A stretch of 64,000 bases of DNA from Bacteroidota bacterium (GTDB lineage: Bacteria > Bacteroidota > Bacteroidia > Chitinophagales > Chitinophagaceae). The notes under the pieces are model-generated. The model was given only the letters and a program-made list of their open reading frames with translations. It did no database searches and was not told the DNA's origin. The stretch lies in NCBI GenBank assembly GCA_018267705.1, contig JAFDXX010000004.1, positions 310,001 to 374,000 on the forward strand. Reading direction: 5' to 3'. How positions within the stretch are numbered: position 1 is the first letter of the stretch; each line of letters opens with the position of its first letter. The position numbers and the translations under genes are program-made. Positions 34,725 to 44,085 of this stretch are shown here, piece after piece.

Positions 34725-34756
34725 AAAAGCCATCTCTTTATAAAGATGGCTTTTCT
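34725..34756. terminator. Bidirectional terminator
   Basis: Arms AAAAGCCATC and GATGGCTTTT around an inner palindrome CTTTATAAAG, between convergent genes (S24 regulator and DsbA-like protein). Confidence 0.85.
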
Positions 34757-34763
34757 GTTATTA

Positions 34764-35315
34764 TTATTTTTTAGATTTTACTTTTTTTAAGGCTGCATCT
34801 ATGGCTTTGCTTAAGTTTTCGAAGGTTGGTTTGCCCGTTATTTTCTCTCCGTTTACAAAAAATACAGGGATTTCAGTTACACCCATTTTTTTTCCGTATT
34901 GAATATCATCATGTACATGCCATCCGTAGGTTGAGTTTACCAATTCTTCTAATAATTGCTTTCTGTTTACGCCTGCATCTCTTGCATGTAGTTTTAAACT
35001 GGTAGTACCCAAATTAAAACGATTAGCAAAAAGGGCGTTGTGCATTTCCCAAAACTTACCATCTTGCGAGGCAGAAATGGCTGCTTCACTTGCTTTTTGG
35101 CTGCGTTGGTGTATTTTAGTTAAAGGAAAGTGTCTAAAATTAAAGCGAATTTTGCCATCATATTCTTTTAATAATTGCTTTACTACTTCATTGGCTTTTG
35201 CACATTCTTCATTTTCATACTCACCAAATTCCATTAAGGTAACTTGGGCTTTTTTGTTGCCTACAAATACATCTTTGGGTTCTATAATTTCAACCACTTC
35301 TTTACCAAATGCCAT
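34764..35315 (-). CDS. DsbA/thioredoxin-fold protein lacking the CxxC pair
   Basis: Thioredoxin-fold protein of 183 residues with the DSBA/Thioredoxin_4 layout: the VTLMEFGEYENEECAKA beta-alpha entry, RFNFRHFPLTKIHQRS, an inserted helical domain, and the cis-proline loop VTEIPVFFVNG. Where family members have DYECPYC, it has EYENEEC: the nucleophilic cysteine is N35 and only C38 remains. It therefore cannot form an intramolecular disulphide. There is no signal peptide, so it is probably cytoplasmic. It may act as a monothiol, glutathione-using or non-redox chaperone; function is inferred only. It has its own promoter (TATGTTTG). Confidence 0.83.
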   Translation of the reverse strand: MAFGKEVVEIIEPKDVFVGNKKAQVTLMEFGEYENEECAKANEVVKQLLKEYDGKIRFNFRHFPLTKIHQRSQKASEAAISASQDGKFWEMHNALFANRFNLGTTSLKLHARDAGVNRKQLLEELVNSTYGWHVHDDIQYGKKMGVTEIPVFFVNGEKITGKPTFENLSKAIDAALKKVKSKK

Positions 35316-35350
35316 AATTTAATTTTAAATAACAATTATATCTTATTGTG

Positions 35351-35358
35351 CAAACATA
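35351..35358 (-). promoter_or_regulatory. -7 box of the DsbA-like gene
   Basis: TATGTTTG (minus strand), 36 bases before the ATG, matching TAnnTTTG. Confidence 0.5.
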
Positions 35359-35422
35359 ATGGTATTACTCATTCTATAACTATGTTTAACAAAAACTGTG
35401 ACTAAAATTTTACATTTTACCC

Positions 35423-38017
35423 TTATTCATTTCTAAAAACAACAAGATTGTCAAATACATCAACCAATACAGGTTTGTTTTTATCAATATCGCCAGCCAA
35501 TATTTTTTTACTTAATTGGTTTACAATTTCTTTTTGAATAAGCCTTTTTAGTGGCCTTGCTCCAAAAGTAGGGTCATATCCGTTTTCTGCTAAGAAATCA
35601 AGCAAATAATCGCTAAATTTTAGTTGTATTCCGCTTTGGGCAACCAATTGTTCTAAGTTATTTAATTGAATTTTTATAATACCTTTTATTTCATTTTTTA
35701 AGAGTGGTTGAAACATAATTATTTCATCTACTCTGTTTAAAAATTCCGGACGAATAGTTTGCCGTAACAAATTCATTACTTCTGTTTTTGCCGAAGCTGC
35801 TATTTCTTCTATATTTTTTTCGTTTACTTTTTCAAAAGCTTCTTGAATTAAATGGCTGCCAATATTACTTGTCATTATAATAATGGTGTTCTTAAAATTC
35901 ACTACTCTTCCTTTGTTATCGGTTAATCTTCCATCGTCTAAAACTTGTAATAAAACATTCCAAACGTCGGGGTGTGCTTTTTCAATTTCATCTAACAAAA
36001 CAACGCTATATGGTTTTCTTCTTACTGCTTCTGTAAGTTGTCCACCCTCATCGTAACCCACATATCCGGGAGGGGCACCTACTAAACGAGATACGGTATG
36101 TTTTTCTTGATATTCACTCATATCAATTCTCGTCATCATGCTTTCGTCATCAAACAAATATTCTGCTAACGCTTTTGCTAATTCGGTTTTACCAACGCCT
36201 GTTGTTCCTAAAAATATAAAACTGCCAATTGGTTTTTTAGGATCTTGCAAACCTGCTCTACTTCTGCGTATGGCATCGGCAACTGCTGTAATGGCTTCCT
36301 CTTGTCCAACTACTCTTTCATGTAAATGTTCTTCTAGGTTCAATAATTTTTCTTTATCGCTTTGTAACATTTTTGTTACGGGAATGCCGGTTGCTTTAGC
36401 AATATTTTCTGCAATATCTTCTGCATCAACTTCTTCTTTCATTAAACGTTTATCGCTTAAAGATGCAAGTTGTTTGCTTTGTTCGTCAATAATTTTTTCT
36501 TGTTCTTTAATTCTTCCGTAACGTATTTCGGCAACTTTTCCAAAATCTCCATTACGTTCTGCTTGTTCTGCTTCTAATTTTAAATTTTCAATATTTGCTT
36601 TTGCTGTTTGAATTTTTTCAACCAGTTCTTTTTCTTCTTTCCATTTTGCTTTAAACGTATCTCTTTCAACAATTAAATTGGCAATTTCAGTGCTTAATTC
36701 TTTTAGTTTAGTTTCATCGTTTTCGCGTTTAATGGCTTCTCTTTCTATTTCTAATTGACGAATTTGACGTTCTAAACTATCTAATTCTTCTGGCATAGAA
36801 TTCATTTCTAACCTAAGTTTGGCGGCACTTTCATCAATTAAATCAATAGCTTTATCGGGTAAAAACCTATCGGTAATATAACGATGTGATAATTCAACTG
36901 CAGCAATAATAGCTTCATCTTTAATACGCACATGGTGATGTGTTTCGTACCTGTCTTTTAATCCACGCAAAATAGAAATGGCATCTTCTACACTTGGTTC
37001 ATCTATCATTACTTTTTGAAAACGACGTTCTAGTGCTTTATCTTTTTCAAAATATTTTTGATATTCATTTAATGTAGTTGCACCAATGGCTCTTAATTCA
37101 CCACGTGCTAATGCAGGTTTTAAAATATTTGCAGCATCCATTGCACCTTCACCACCACCTGCACCTATTAGTGTATGTATTTCATCAATAAATAAAATTA
37201 TTTCTCCATCACTTTCTGCAACTTCTTTTACTACTGCTTTTAAACGTTCTTCAAACTCGCCTTTATATTTTGCACCGGCAATTAATTGCCCCATATCTAA
37301 TGCATAAATAATTTTATTTTTTAAGTTTTCAGGAACATCTCCATTTACTACACGCATTGCCAAACCCTCTGCTATTGCGGTTTTACCAACACCGGGCTCA
37401 CCAACTAGTATAGGATTATTTTTTGAACGGCGAGAAAGTATATGTAAGGTTCTGCGTATTTCTTCATCTCTTCCAATAACGGGATCTAACTTTCCGTTAC
37501 GTGCCATTTCATTCAAATTTTTTGCATATTTCTGTAATGAATTGTATTGTTGATTTTGTGTTTGAGATTTTATGGAATCTCCCTTACGTAAATCTTTAAT
37601 GGCAGCAATTAAACCTTTTTCGGTTAAGCCTGCATCTTTTAAGATTTTAGAAGTATCATCATTCACAGACAATAATCCTAATAACAAATGTTCTACACTA
37701 ATAAACTCATCGTTAAATTGTTTTAATGATGAATTTGTTTTTAATAATGCAGTATTCAAATCTCTGCTAATAGTTTGTGCAGGTTCAACTCCGCTTGCTT
37801 TAGGAAGTTTTTTAATACTATCATTTATTTTGCTTTCAACAAATGCAATATTTATATTATTCTTTTTTAATAAATATTCAACGGGGCTTTCTTCATCTTT
37901 TAACAACACTTTTAATAAATGGTTGGTTTCAATATTGGGGTTGCCATTATTAAATGCTTCTTGTTGTGCAGCTTGAATAATTTCTTGTGCTTTTATGGTG
38001 TAATTGTTCAAGTTCAT
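35423..38017 (-). CDS. clpB: ATP-dependent disaggregase ClpB
   Basis: Hexameric AAA+ chaperone that extracts proteins from aggregates together with DnaK. The 864 residues include the Clp N-domain repeats (1-145), AAA-1 with Walker A at 206-213 (GEPGVGKT) and Walker [11 protein letters not shown], the ClpB-specific coiled middle domain (about 400-525), AAA-2 with [11 protein letters not shown] and [15 protein letters not shown], and the C-terminal D2 domain. The middle domain and absence of an IGF/IGL loop separate it from ClpA and ClpC. No CIRCE or CtsR-like box is evident upstream. Single gene. Confidence 0.97.
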   Translation of the reverse strand: MNLNNYTIKAQEIIQAAQQEAFNNGNPNIETNHLLKVLLKDEESPVEYLLKKNNINIAFVESKINDSIKKLPKASGVEPAQTISRDLNTALLKTNSSLKQFNDEFISVEHLLLGLLSVNDDTSKILKDAGLTEKGLIAAIKDLRKGDSIKSQTQNQQYNSLQKYAKNLNEMARNGKLDPVIGRDEEIRRTLHILSRRSKNNPILVGEPGVGKTAIAEGLAMRVVNGDVPENLKNKIIYALDMGQLIAGAKYKGEFEERLKAVVKEVAESDGEIILFIDEIHTLIGAGGGEGAMDAANILKPALARGELRAIGATTLNEYQKYFEKDKALERRFQKVMIDEPSVEDAISILRGLKDRYETHHHVRIKDEAIIAAVELSHRYITDRFLPDKAIDLIDESAAKLRLEMNSMPEELDSLERQIRQLEIEREAIKRENDETKLKELSTEIANLIVERDTFKAKWKEEKELVEKIQTAKANIENLKLEAEQAERNGDFGKVAEIRYGRIKEQEKIIDEQSKQLASLSDKRLMKEEVDAEDIAENIAKATGIPVTKMLQSDKEKLLNLEEHLHERVVGQEEAITAVADAIRRSRAGLQDPKKPIGSFIFLGTTGVGKTELAKALAEYLFDDESMMTRIDMSEYQEKHTVSRLVGAPPGYVGYDEGGQLTEAVRRKPYSVVLLDEIEKAHPDVWNVLLQVLDDGRLTDNKGRVVNFKNTIIIMTSNIGSHLIQEAFEKVNEKNIEEIAASAKTEVMNLLRQTIRPEFLNRVDEIIMFQPLLKNEIKGIIKIQLNNLEQLVAQSGIQLKFSDYLLDFLAENGYDPTFGARPLKRLIQKEIVNQLSKKILAGDIDKNKPVLVDVFDNLVVFRNE

Positions 38018-38200
38018 ATTATGAATTATAAGTTATAAATTATTGAGTTAAGAATTATGAGTTATAGATTTTGTTTATTATAGTTTCACTTTTTTCTGAT
38101 TTCCAAAAACATTACTGAATTTTAAACATTAAACTTCTCAAAATTTTTCAACTCTTTCCTATATTCACAAATTATACTCCTTATTGTAAAACAAGAAAAT

Positions 38201-39265
38201 ATGTCTTTAAAATTTAAATTTAACTGCATCAAAGTCAGTTCTGTATTCGTTTTTCTGCTATTATTTCAGTATGTATTTGCTCAATATGATTTTAGTGAAG
38301 TTGATAAAAAAATAGAGAAATACAGAAAAGAATTAGGCAATAATATGGTGGCTTTAATTTATAAAGATGGAAAATTAATTTACGATAAACATTGGGGTGA
38401 TATGGATAAAAAAACCATTGCACCTATTGCAAGTTGTAGTAAATGGCTTACCGCTGCAGTTGTAATGACTTTAGTTGATGAAGGCAAAATTTCATTAGAC
38501 GATAAGGTTGCCAAATACATTCCTGATTTTGCAAAATATGGTAAAGGTTATATAACTATTAGGCATTGCCTTAGCCATCAAACAGGTATTATGCAAGAAA
38601 AAACTAATTTAATAGGTATTTTTTCCAGAAAAAAGTATAACACACTTGAAGAAGAAGTGAATGATTTTATGAGCAAGAAAGATATTGTTTTTAATGCAGG
38701 AACTGGTTTTGCTTACGGAGGCGTTGGGTTAAATATTGCAGGAAGAATTTGCGAAATAATTACTAAGAAAAATTTCAATCAATTAATGTTAGAAAGATTA
38801 TTCAGACCATTAGGAATGAGAGGCACAAGTTTTCAGAATGAAAATTTTAACCTTGCTCCCAATCCAAGTGGTGGTGCAAAAAGTAATGCAGAAGAATACA
38901 TGAATTTTTTAATAATGATTTTAAATAAAGGGATGTTTAACGGAAAAAGAATTTTAAGTGAAGCAGCTATTAATGAAATGGAAAAAGAACAAATAACTTT
39001 AGATATGGTTAAATATACACCCACAGCAGGCAAAGGTTATACTTATGGCTTAGGTGAATGGATTATGGAAAAAGATGCTGCCGGAAATTCTACAGTTGTA
39101 GCTTGTCCGGGTTTGTTTGGCACATGGCCAATGATTGATAAATGCAGAGGATATGCTTCTATATTTTTTGTAAAAACATTGTTGGGTGGAGAACAAAAAC
39201 GAAATGCTTATTTAGATATTAAAGCAAGTATAGATGCCGTAATACCTTCTAATTGCAAAAATTAA
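38201..39265 (+). CDS. Secreted class C beta-lactamase-fold serine hydrolase
   Basis: Exported serine hydrolase of 354 residues with signal peptide to about residue 27 (YVFA before QYDF). The SxxK nucleophile motif is S78-C-S-K81 (PIASCSKWLT). The second motif reads YGGVGLN where class C enzymes have YxN, and the third (KTG) is replaced, so it is more likely an esterase, D-aminopeptidase or peptidase than a beta-lactamase. The FRPLGMRGTSF segment is standard for the group. The DUF421 gene starts five bases after its stop, making an operon likely. Confidence 0.88.
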   Translation: MSLKFKFNCIKVSSVFVFLLLFQYVFAQYDFSEVDKKIEKYRKELGNNMVALIYKDGKLIYDKHWGDMDKKTIAPIASCSKWLTAAVVMTLVDEGKISLDDKVAKYIPDFAKYGKGYITIRHCLSHQTGIMQEKTNLIGIFSRKKYNTLEEEVNDFMSKKDIVFNAGTGFAYGGVGLNIAGRICEIITKKNFNQLMLERLFRPLGMRGTSFQNENFNLAPNPSGGAKSNAEEYMNFLIMILNKGMFNGKRILSEAAINEMEKEQITLDMVKYTPTAGKGYTYGLGEWIMEKDAAGNSTVVACPGLFGTWPMIDKCRGYASIFFVKTLLGGEQKRNAYLDIKASIDAVIPSNCKN

Positions 39266-39270
39266 TTGTA

Positions 39271-39783
39271 ATGAATATAATAAACTATTTAATAATTGCA
39301 GCAAAATCTACCACAGTTTATCTGTTTATAATTATTGCTATACGTTTGTTTGGAAAAAAAGAATTAGCACAACTATCTGTAATTGATTTAGTATTTATTT
39401 TATTAATAAGCAACAGTGTACAAAATGCAATGGTTGGTGCTGATAATAGTTTAATGGGAGGCATTGCAGCAGCATTAGGTTTGTTTATTTGTAACTATAT
39501 TTTTAAGCTGCTATTAAAACGTTCCGATAAGTTCAGTAAAGTTATACAAGGCGAAAAAATAGTTTTGGTTATTGGTGGAAAAATAGATGAACAAGCTTTA
39601 AAAAAATCTATGCTAACCAAAGAAGAAGTAGAAATGGCTGTACGTGAACATGGTGTTGATGGTATTGAAGACACAGATTTAGTAATACTTGAAGTAGATG
39701 GGAATATTACAGTATTATCAAACAACTATACTCATAAAACTATAAGAAAAAGAAGAAAGCCTCAGCTATCACACAACCCATAA
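39271..39783 (+). CDS. DUF421 (YetF-like) membrane protein
   Basis: Small inner-membrane protein of 170 residues from ATG 39271, five bases after the preceding stop. Three membrane spans lie within residues 1-80, with the family block RLFGKKELAQLSVIDLVFILL. The cytosolic part contains KVIQGEKIVLVIGGKID, LTKEEVEMAVREHGV and DTDLVILEVDGNITVL, the YetF-like fold. Family members are described in sporulating and non-sporulating bacteria but biochemical function is unknown. A TTG at 39253 would overlap the hydrolase gene and is less likely. Confidence 0.9.
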   Translation: MNIINYLIIAAKSTTVYLFIIIAIRLFGKKELAQLSVIDLVFILLISNSVQNAMVGADNSLMGGIAAALGLFICNYIFKLLLKRSDKFSKVIQGEKIVLVIGGKIDEQALKKSMLTKEEVEMAVREHGVDGIEDTDLVILEVDGNITVLSNNYTHKTIRKRRKPQLSHNP

Positions 39784-39826
39784 TTTCTCTAAAATTCAAT
39801 TTAAATAAAATTGTAATATTATTATT

Positions 39827-40150
39827 ATGACCATTGAAGCAGCACAACAACAAGTAGATGAATGGATTAAAACAATTGGTGTAAGATATTTTAATGAACT
39901 TACCAACCTTGGTATTTTAATGGAAGAAGTAGGAGAACTATCTCGTTTAATAGTTAGAAAATATGGAGAACAATCTTTTAAAGAAAGTGATAAAGGCAAA
40001 GAGTTAAGTGATGAAATGGCCGATGTGCTTTGGGTTTTACTATGCTTGGCCAACCAAACAGGAGTTGATTTAACAACTGCATTGAAAAAAAATTTTGAGA
40101 AGAAAACAATTAGAGATGCACAACGCCACAAAGGCAATCATAAATTGTAA
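39827..40150 (+). CDS. MazG-like nucleotide pyrophosphohydrolase
   Basis: All-alpha NTP pyrophosphatase-type protein of 107 residues, likely a house-cleaning enzyme that hydrolyses nucleoside triphosphates to monophosphates. The metal-binding pattern is visible: LGILMEEVGELSRLI (EExxE) and DEMADVLWVLLCLA (ExxD). The short length fits single-domain MazG/RS21-C6-like proteins in Bacteroidota. It lies between the DUF421 gene and glyS; a -7 box for glyS follows, so it ends its own unit. Confidence 0.9.
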   Translation: MTIEAAQQQVDEWIKTIGVRYFNELTNLGILMEEVGELSRLIVRKYGEQSFKESDKGKELSDEMADVLWVLLCLANQTGVDLTTALKKNFEKKTIRDAQRHKGNHKL

Positions 40151-40171
40151 TTCCTTTAGAATATTGAACTT

Positions 40172-40179
40172 TATATTTG
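40172..40179 (+). promoter_or_regulatory. -7 box of glyS
   Basis: TATATTTG with a TTG about 24 bases upstream; start of transcription would be about two bases before the ATG at 40187. Confidence 0.5.
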
Positions 40180-40186
40180 CAACCTT

Positions 40187-41662
40187 ATGAGCATACAACA
40201 AGATAATATTTTTCAGGCAATTATTGCCCATGCAAAAGAATATGGTTTTGTATTTCCTTCGAGTGAAATATATGATGGGTTAAGTGCGGTGTACGATTAT
40301 GGCCCCTACGGAAGTGAATTGAAAAAAAATATTCGTGATTATTGGTGGAAGAGTATGACACAAATGCACGAAAATATTGTAGGCATTGATGCTGCTATTT
40401 TTATGCATCCTACAACTTGGAAAGCAAGTGGGCATGTTGATAATTTCAGCGACCCGATGATTGATAATAAAGACAGTAAAAAACGTTATCGTGTTGATCA
40501 TTTAATTGAAGCATTTGCAGATGAGTTACAAACAAAAGGAGAAGCAGATAAAGCAGATAGTCTATTAGCATTAATGGATAAATTTTTAGCTGCCGAAGAT
40601 TTTGTTGGATTAAAAAAAATGATTGATGAAAATAAAATTACATGCAGCATAAGCGGTACTTGTAATTGGACAGATATTCGTCAATTTAATTTAATGTTTA
40701 AAACAGAATTTGGTGCTGTTGCAAGTGATAATCCGGATGATAATATTGTTTATCTACGCCCCGAAACTGCACAAGGTATTTTTGTAAATTTTCTAAATGT
40801 GCAAAAAACGGCCAGAATGAAAATACCGTTTGGTATTGCACAAACCGGAAAAGCTTTTAGAAATGAAATTGTTGCCAGGCAATTTATTTTTAGAATGCGA
40901 GAGTTTGAACAAATGGAAATGCAATTCTTTGTTCGCCCCGGCACAGAAGGAGAGTGGTATAAATTCTGGAAAGAAGAAAGATTAAAATGGCATTTAAGTT
41001 TAGGTATTAATGAAAATAAATATCGTTATCACAATCATGTAAAATTAGCACACTATGCAAAAGAAGCATGCGATATTGAATTTGAATTTCCTATTGGTTT
41101 TAAAGAAGTAGAAGGCATACATTCAAGAAGCGATTTTGATTTAACACAACATCAATTATACAGCAAAAAGAAACAACAATATTTTGATGCAGATGTTAAT
41201 CCTGAAACAGGAAAACCTTATGGCAACTACGTTCCATACGTTATTGAAACTTCTATCGGATTAGATAGAATGTTTTTATTAATTCTTTCAAATGCTTATG
41301 AAGAAGAAACCATTCATAAAGAAGACGGCACTACCGATAGTAGAACCGTACTTCATTTGCCTTCAAAATTAGCTCCTATAAAATTGGCTGTTTTGCCATT
41401 AACTAAAAAAGATGGTTTACCTGAAATAGCAAGAACATTAATGAATGAATGTAAAAATTCTTTTAAATGTTTTTATGAAGAAAAAGATGCAATTGGTAAA
41501 CGCTATAGAAGAATGGATGCAATAGGTACACCCTTTTGCGTAACTATAGATCATCAAACAAAAGAAGATAATACCGTTACCATTCGTTATAGAGATTCAA
41601 TGAAACAAGAAAGAATACCATTAGATAAAATAAAAGCATTGGTGTTGAATGAAATAATGTAA
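40187..41662 (+). CDS. glyS: Glycine--tRNA ligase (alpha2 class II)
   Basis: Charges tRNA-Gly. The 491-residue protein is the homodimeric form found in Bacteroidota, Firmicutes relatives and eukaryotes. Class II motifs: motif 1 region HPTTWKASGHVDNFSDPMI, motif 2 FRNEIVARQFIFRMREFEQMEMQ-type block (here beginning GKAFRNEI), and motif 3 with SIGLDRMFLLIL. Glycine-specific YLRPETAQGIFVNF is present. The C-terminal anticodon domain has KLAVLPLTKKDGLPEIA. A short cysteine-containing insertion (ITCSISGTCNW) is usual. Own promoter. Confidence 0.97.
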   Translation: MSIQQDNIFQAIIAHAKEYGFVFPSSEIYDGLSAVYDYGPYGSELKKNIRDYWWKSMTQMHENIVGIDAAIFMHPTTWKASGHVDNFSDPMIDNKDSKKRYRVDHLIEAFADELQTKGEADKADSLLALMDKFLAAEDFVGLKKMIDENKITCSISGTCNWTDIRQFNLMFKTEFGAVASDNPDDNIVYLRPETAQGIFVNFLNVQKTARMKIPFGIAQTGKAFRNEIVARQFIFRMREFEQMEMQFFVRPGTEGEWYKFWKEERLKWHLSLGINENKYRYHNHVKLAHYAKEACDIEFEFPIGFKEVEGIHSRSDFDLTQHQLYSKKKQQYFDADVNPETGKPYGNYVPYVIETSIGLDRMFLLILSNAYEEETIHKEDGTTDSRTVLHLPSKLAPIKLAVLPLTKKDGLPEIARTLMNECKNSFKCFYEEKDAIGKRYRRMDAIGTPFCVTIDHQTKEDNTVTIRYRDSMKQERIPLDKIKALVLNEIM

Positions 41663-41751
41663 CAATAATTTGTATGTTGAATGCAGTGAAACATCTATTC
41701 ATGTAATAGAAAAATGCCTCGCATTCTTAATACAACAATAAAACATTAAAC

Positions 41752-41782
41752 AGATTTCTTACTGCGTTCCGAATAATAGAGC
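41752..41782. repeat. Short intergenic repeat remnant
   Basis: AGATTTCTTACTGCGTTCCG and the following AATAATAGAGC recall the block at 7271-7330. Worn and short; identity as the same element is uncertain. Confidence 0.25.
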
Positions 41783-41807
41783 TTCTTTCATTATATATAA
41801 GGCTATG

Positions 41808-41815
41808 TATATTTG
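41808..41815 (+). promoter_or_regulatory. -7 box upstream of small membrane protein
   Basis: TATATTTG, about 45 bases before the ATG at 41861. Confidence 0.45.
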
Positions 41816-41860
41816 AGAGTTGTGTTTCTTCCTATCAATCACTCTAAACAATAATTCAAA

Positions 41861-42343
41861 ATGGCAGAATGGAATGATTTTTTTGTAGCAGTTACAGGTG
41901 CATCGGCAGCACTTACAGGATTAATATTTGTTGGCATTTCAATTAGCTTAACAAAAATTCTTTCTATAAAAGGATTGCCAGATAGAGCTTTATTATCGTT
42001 ATTACTTTTATTAAATGTTCTCATTATTTCAATCTTATTTTTAGTTCCTCAACAAACAACAAAGGCAGTTGGTACTGAAATTTTAATTTTTGGAATAATT
42101 GTTTGGGCTGCTATTTTAAAACTTGATTTAAGAATTTATAAGCACAAGCAAAAACGGTATAAACTTTCTTATGCTTTTTATTTCATTATAGATCATTTAG
42201 CAACACTTCCCTTTATTATAGCAGGTTTTGCTTTAATATCCAATTGTACTAATGCTCTATATTGGGTATTGCCGGCAATTATTTTTTCTATTATAAAAGC
42301 TGTATTAGATGGTTGGGTGCTTTTAGTAGAAATAAATCGCTAA
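41861..42343 (+). CDS. Small membrane protein of unknown family
   Basis: Not recognised. The 160-residue product has four hydrophobic segments at about 13-33, 43-63, 74-92 and 108-150 (the last probably two spans). The N-terminal TGASAALTGLIFVGISISL is glycine/alanine/serine-rich and resembles the small modulator-like membrane proteins found across bacteria. No catalytic motif is evident. Twelve bases separate it from the next membrane protein gene, so both are likely one transcript from the TATATTTG promoter. Confidence 0.7.
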   Translation: MAEWNDFFVAVTGASAALTGLIFVGISISLTKILSIKGLPDRALLSLLLLLNVLIISILFLVPQQTTKAVGTEILIFGIIVWAAILKLDLRIYKHKQKRYKLSYAFYFIIDHLATLPFIIAGFALISNCTNALYWVLPAIIFSIIKAVLDGWVLLVEINR

Positions 42344-42355
42344 ACGTTTTTCAAG

Positions 42356-42820
42356 ATGAATAAAAAATATTTTATAAGTGTTTCTTTAATGACTTTTGTT
42401 ATTCCTGTAGTTGGATTTCTGGCAGAACATTTCTCTAAAAATATTCCATTAACATTTGAATTATTGGGGAAGTGGTTTATCTTCTCGGCAGTTGGACTTC
42501 GTTTGTTTGTTGCAGGAATGCAGCAAGCAATAAAACCACAATTTACTGCCAAAGAAATTTTTCATATTCATAATGCTGAAAGTTTTCCGATAGTTCGTGA
42601 ATTAGGATTTGCAAATATTTGTTTTGGACTTGTTGGTATTATTTCATTGTTTAAACCGGAATGGAGAATAGTAAGTGCTGTTGCAAGCGGCTTGTATTAT
42701 GCTTTTGCAGGGTTACTACATATTGTAAAAAAACCTGTGAGCATTAATGAAAGATTTGCTTTGTGGACAGATGTATTTATTTTTTTAGTTCTATTATCTT
42801 ACTGTTGGTTAATTGCCTAA
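42356..42820 (+). CDS. Small membrane protein, DUF6790-like
   Basis: Membrane protein of 154 residues with about four spans. The middle part, FPIVRELGFANICFGLVGIISLF, has the E-x-G-F-A-N pattern I associate with DUF6790 proteins; this match is from memory and moderate. The first span may be partly a signal-anchor. Function unknown. Second of a two-gene unit with the preceding membrane protein. Confidence 0.65.
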   Translation: MNKKYFISVSLMTFVIPVVGFLAEHFSKNIPLTFELLGKWFIFSAVGLRLFVAGMQQAIKPQFTAKEIFHIHNAESFPIVRELGFANICFGLVGIISLFKPEWRIVSAVASGLYYAFAGLLHIVKKPVSINERFALWTDVFIFLVLLSYCWLIA

Positions 42821-42871
42821 TTTTTTTTGTGTAACTCTTTTCTTGATGAGGATTTATGAATTTTTAAATTC

Positions 42872-44002
42872 TTATTGCATAATCCATTTATAAAATGCGG
42901 GGAATTCTTCTCTCCATGCTTTTTCGTTGTGTTGGTTAAGTGGACTTACAGAACTTCTGATAATATAATTAGGTTGTTTTTTTAATATATCAATCATTTT
43001 TTGCATATTACTAACCATTGTTGCATTTTCTTTTCCGCCGGCATAAAAATATAATTTCGGTTTAGCGGTTCCTAAGTTTATTTTTTCTGCATCTGTAAAT
43101 AGCTGTGGGGCAGTCCAAAAAGCGGGGGAAAAAACTCCTGCACCACCAAATACTTGCGGGTATTGTAATACAGCTTGTAAACTTATTAAACCACCCATGC
43201 TGCTACCCGCAACAAAAGTATATTCAACACCTTTTTTTGTTCGGTATTTTGCATCAATATAAGGCTTTAAAACAGTTGCTAAAAAATCAACATATAACTT
43301 CCCTTCACCTTTACCAAATTTATCAAACTCATAAGGGTTGTATTCGTTCATGCGTTTTATTCCACCATTATCTATACCAACAACAATACATTCTTTATTA
43401 ATTTGTTTTTGTAAAGTATCTAAACATTCATCAACACCCCATTCTCCGGAAAAAGATGTTTGTTCATTAAATAAATTTTGTCCATCATGCATATACATAA
43501 CAGGATAAGTTTTATCTGATGATGTATAGCTTTTTGGCAAGTAAATCCATATTCTTCTTGTTCTGTTTAATTGCGGAATTTTAAAAGCAGTATCTATAAT
43601 TCTAACTTGTGGGCTTGCTGTATAGGGTTTTGGTTTTTCTGGATAATCGTCTTTCCAGCCGGCAATGGTACATTCTAATATAACATCATTATTTACTTCT
43701 ATTATTCTATCTGAAATATCTCTTCCATCTGCCATACATTCTACTTGCTGAAAACTGCCACGTGTAAATTTGAAAGCATAATTTCCTGCAGTTACATCTT
43801 TAATAACAATACCTTTTCTGCTTCCACCGAATGGTTTTAATTTATAGTTTTCATCTTTCGGATTCCAATTATTAAAACTTCCGGCTACATATATATCATC
43901 ATTTGTTTTTGAAGCAACTGTTGTAACAACTAAACGAATATTGTATTGAGCTTGTGTTGTAAGTGCTGTAATTAGTAAAAGAAATAATAATATTTTTTTC
44001 AT
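42872..44002 (-). CDS. Secreted esterase with N-terminal starch-binding-like domain
   Basis: Exported alpha/beta hydrolase of 376 residues. After a signal peptide (1-18, TTQA before QYN) an Ig-like CBM20/CBM48-type domain occupies about 20-115, with the hallmark IYVAGSFNNWNPKDENY. The esterase domain (135-376) belongs to the Fes/esterase D group: RIWIYLPKSY, PVMYMHDGQNLFNE, the nucleophile elbow GSSMGGLISLQ, and a C-terminal histidine (NQHNEKAW). Such fusions act on acylated carbohydrates or siderophores; substrate is inferred from the CBM only. Downstream of lolA on the same strand, with a terminator between. Confidence 0.87.
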   Translation of the reverse strand: MKKILLFLLLITALTTQAQYNIRLVVTTVASKTNDDIYVAGSFNNWNPKDENYKLKPFGGSRKGIVIKDVTAGNYAFKFTRGSFQQVECMADGRDISDRIIEVNNDVILECTIAGWKDDYPEKPKPYTASPQVRIIDTAFKIPQLNRTRRIWIYLPKSYTSSDKTYPVMYMHDGQNLFNEQTSFSGEWGVDECLDTLQKQINKECIVVGIDNGGIKRMNEYNPYEFDKFGKGEGKLYVDFLATVLKPYIDAKYRTKKGVEYTFVAGSSMGGLISLQAVLQYPQVFGGAGVFSPAFWTAPQLFTDAEKINLGTAKPKLYFYAGGKENATMVSNMQKMIDILKKQPNYIIRSSVSPLNQHNEKAWREEFPAFYKWIMQ

Positions 44003-44036
44003 ACTTTAAAAATAAGAAAGAAGCAGTGAATAAAAA

Positions 44037-44062
44037 AGGCAACCTGTTTTAAGATTGCCCTT
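44037..44062 (-). terminator. lolA terminator
   Basis: On the minus strand, GGGCAATC and GGTTGCC arms with a 9-base loop are followed by TTTTTT. Confidence 0.7.
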
Positions 44063-44085
44063 TACTATTCTTATTAAAAAATAAT

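Noticed and set aside
38018..38085. Tandem AATTATGAGTTAT-like units upstream of clpB as a possible CRISPR or regulatory array
   Set aside because: Units are short, irregular and AT-rich without spacers; this is simple-sequence drift common between genes here.
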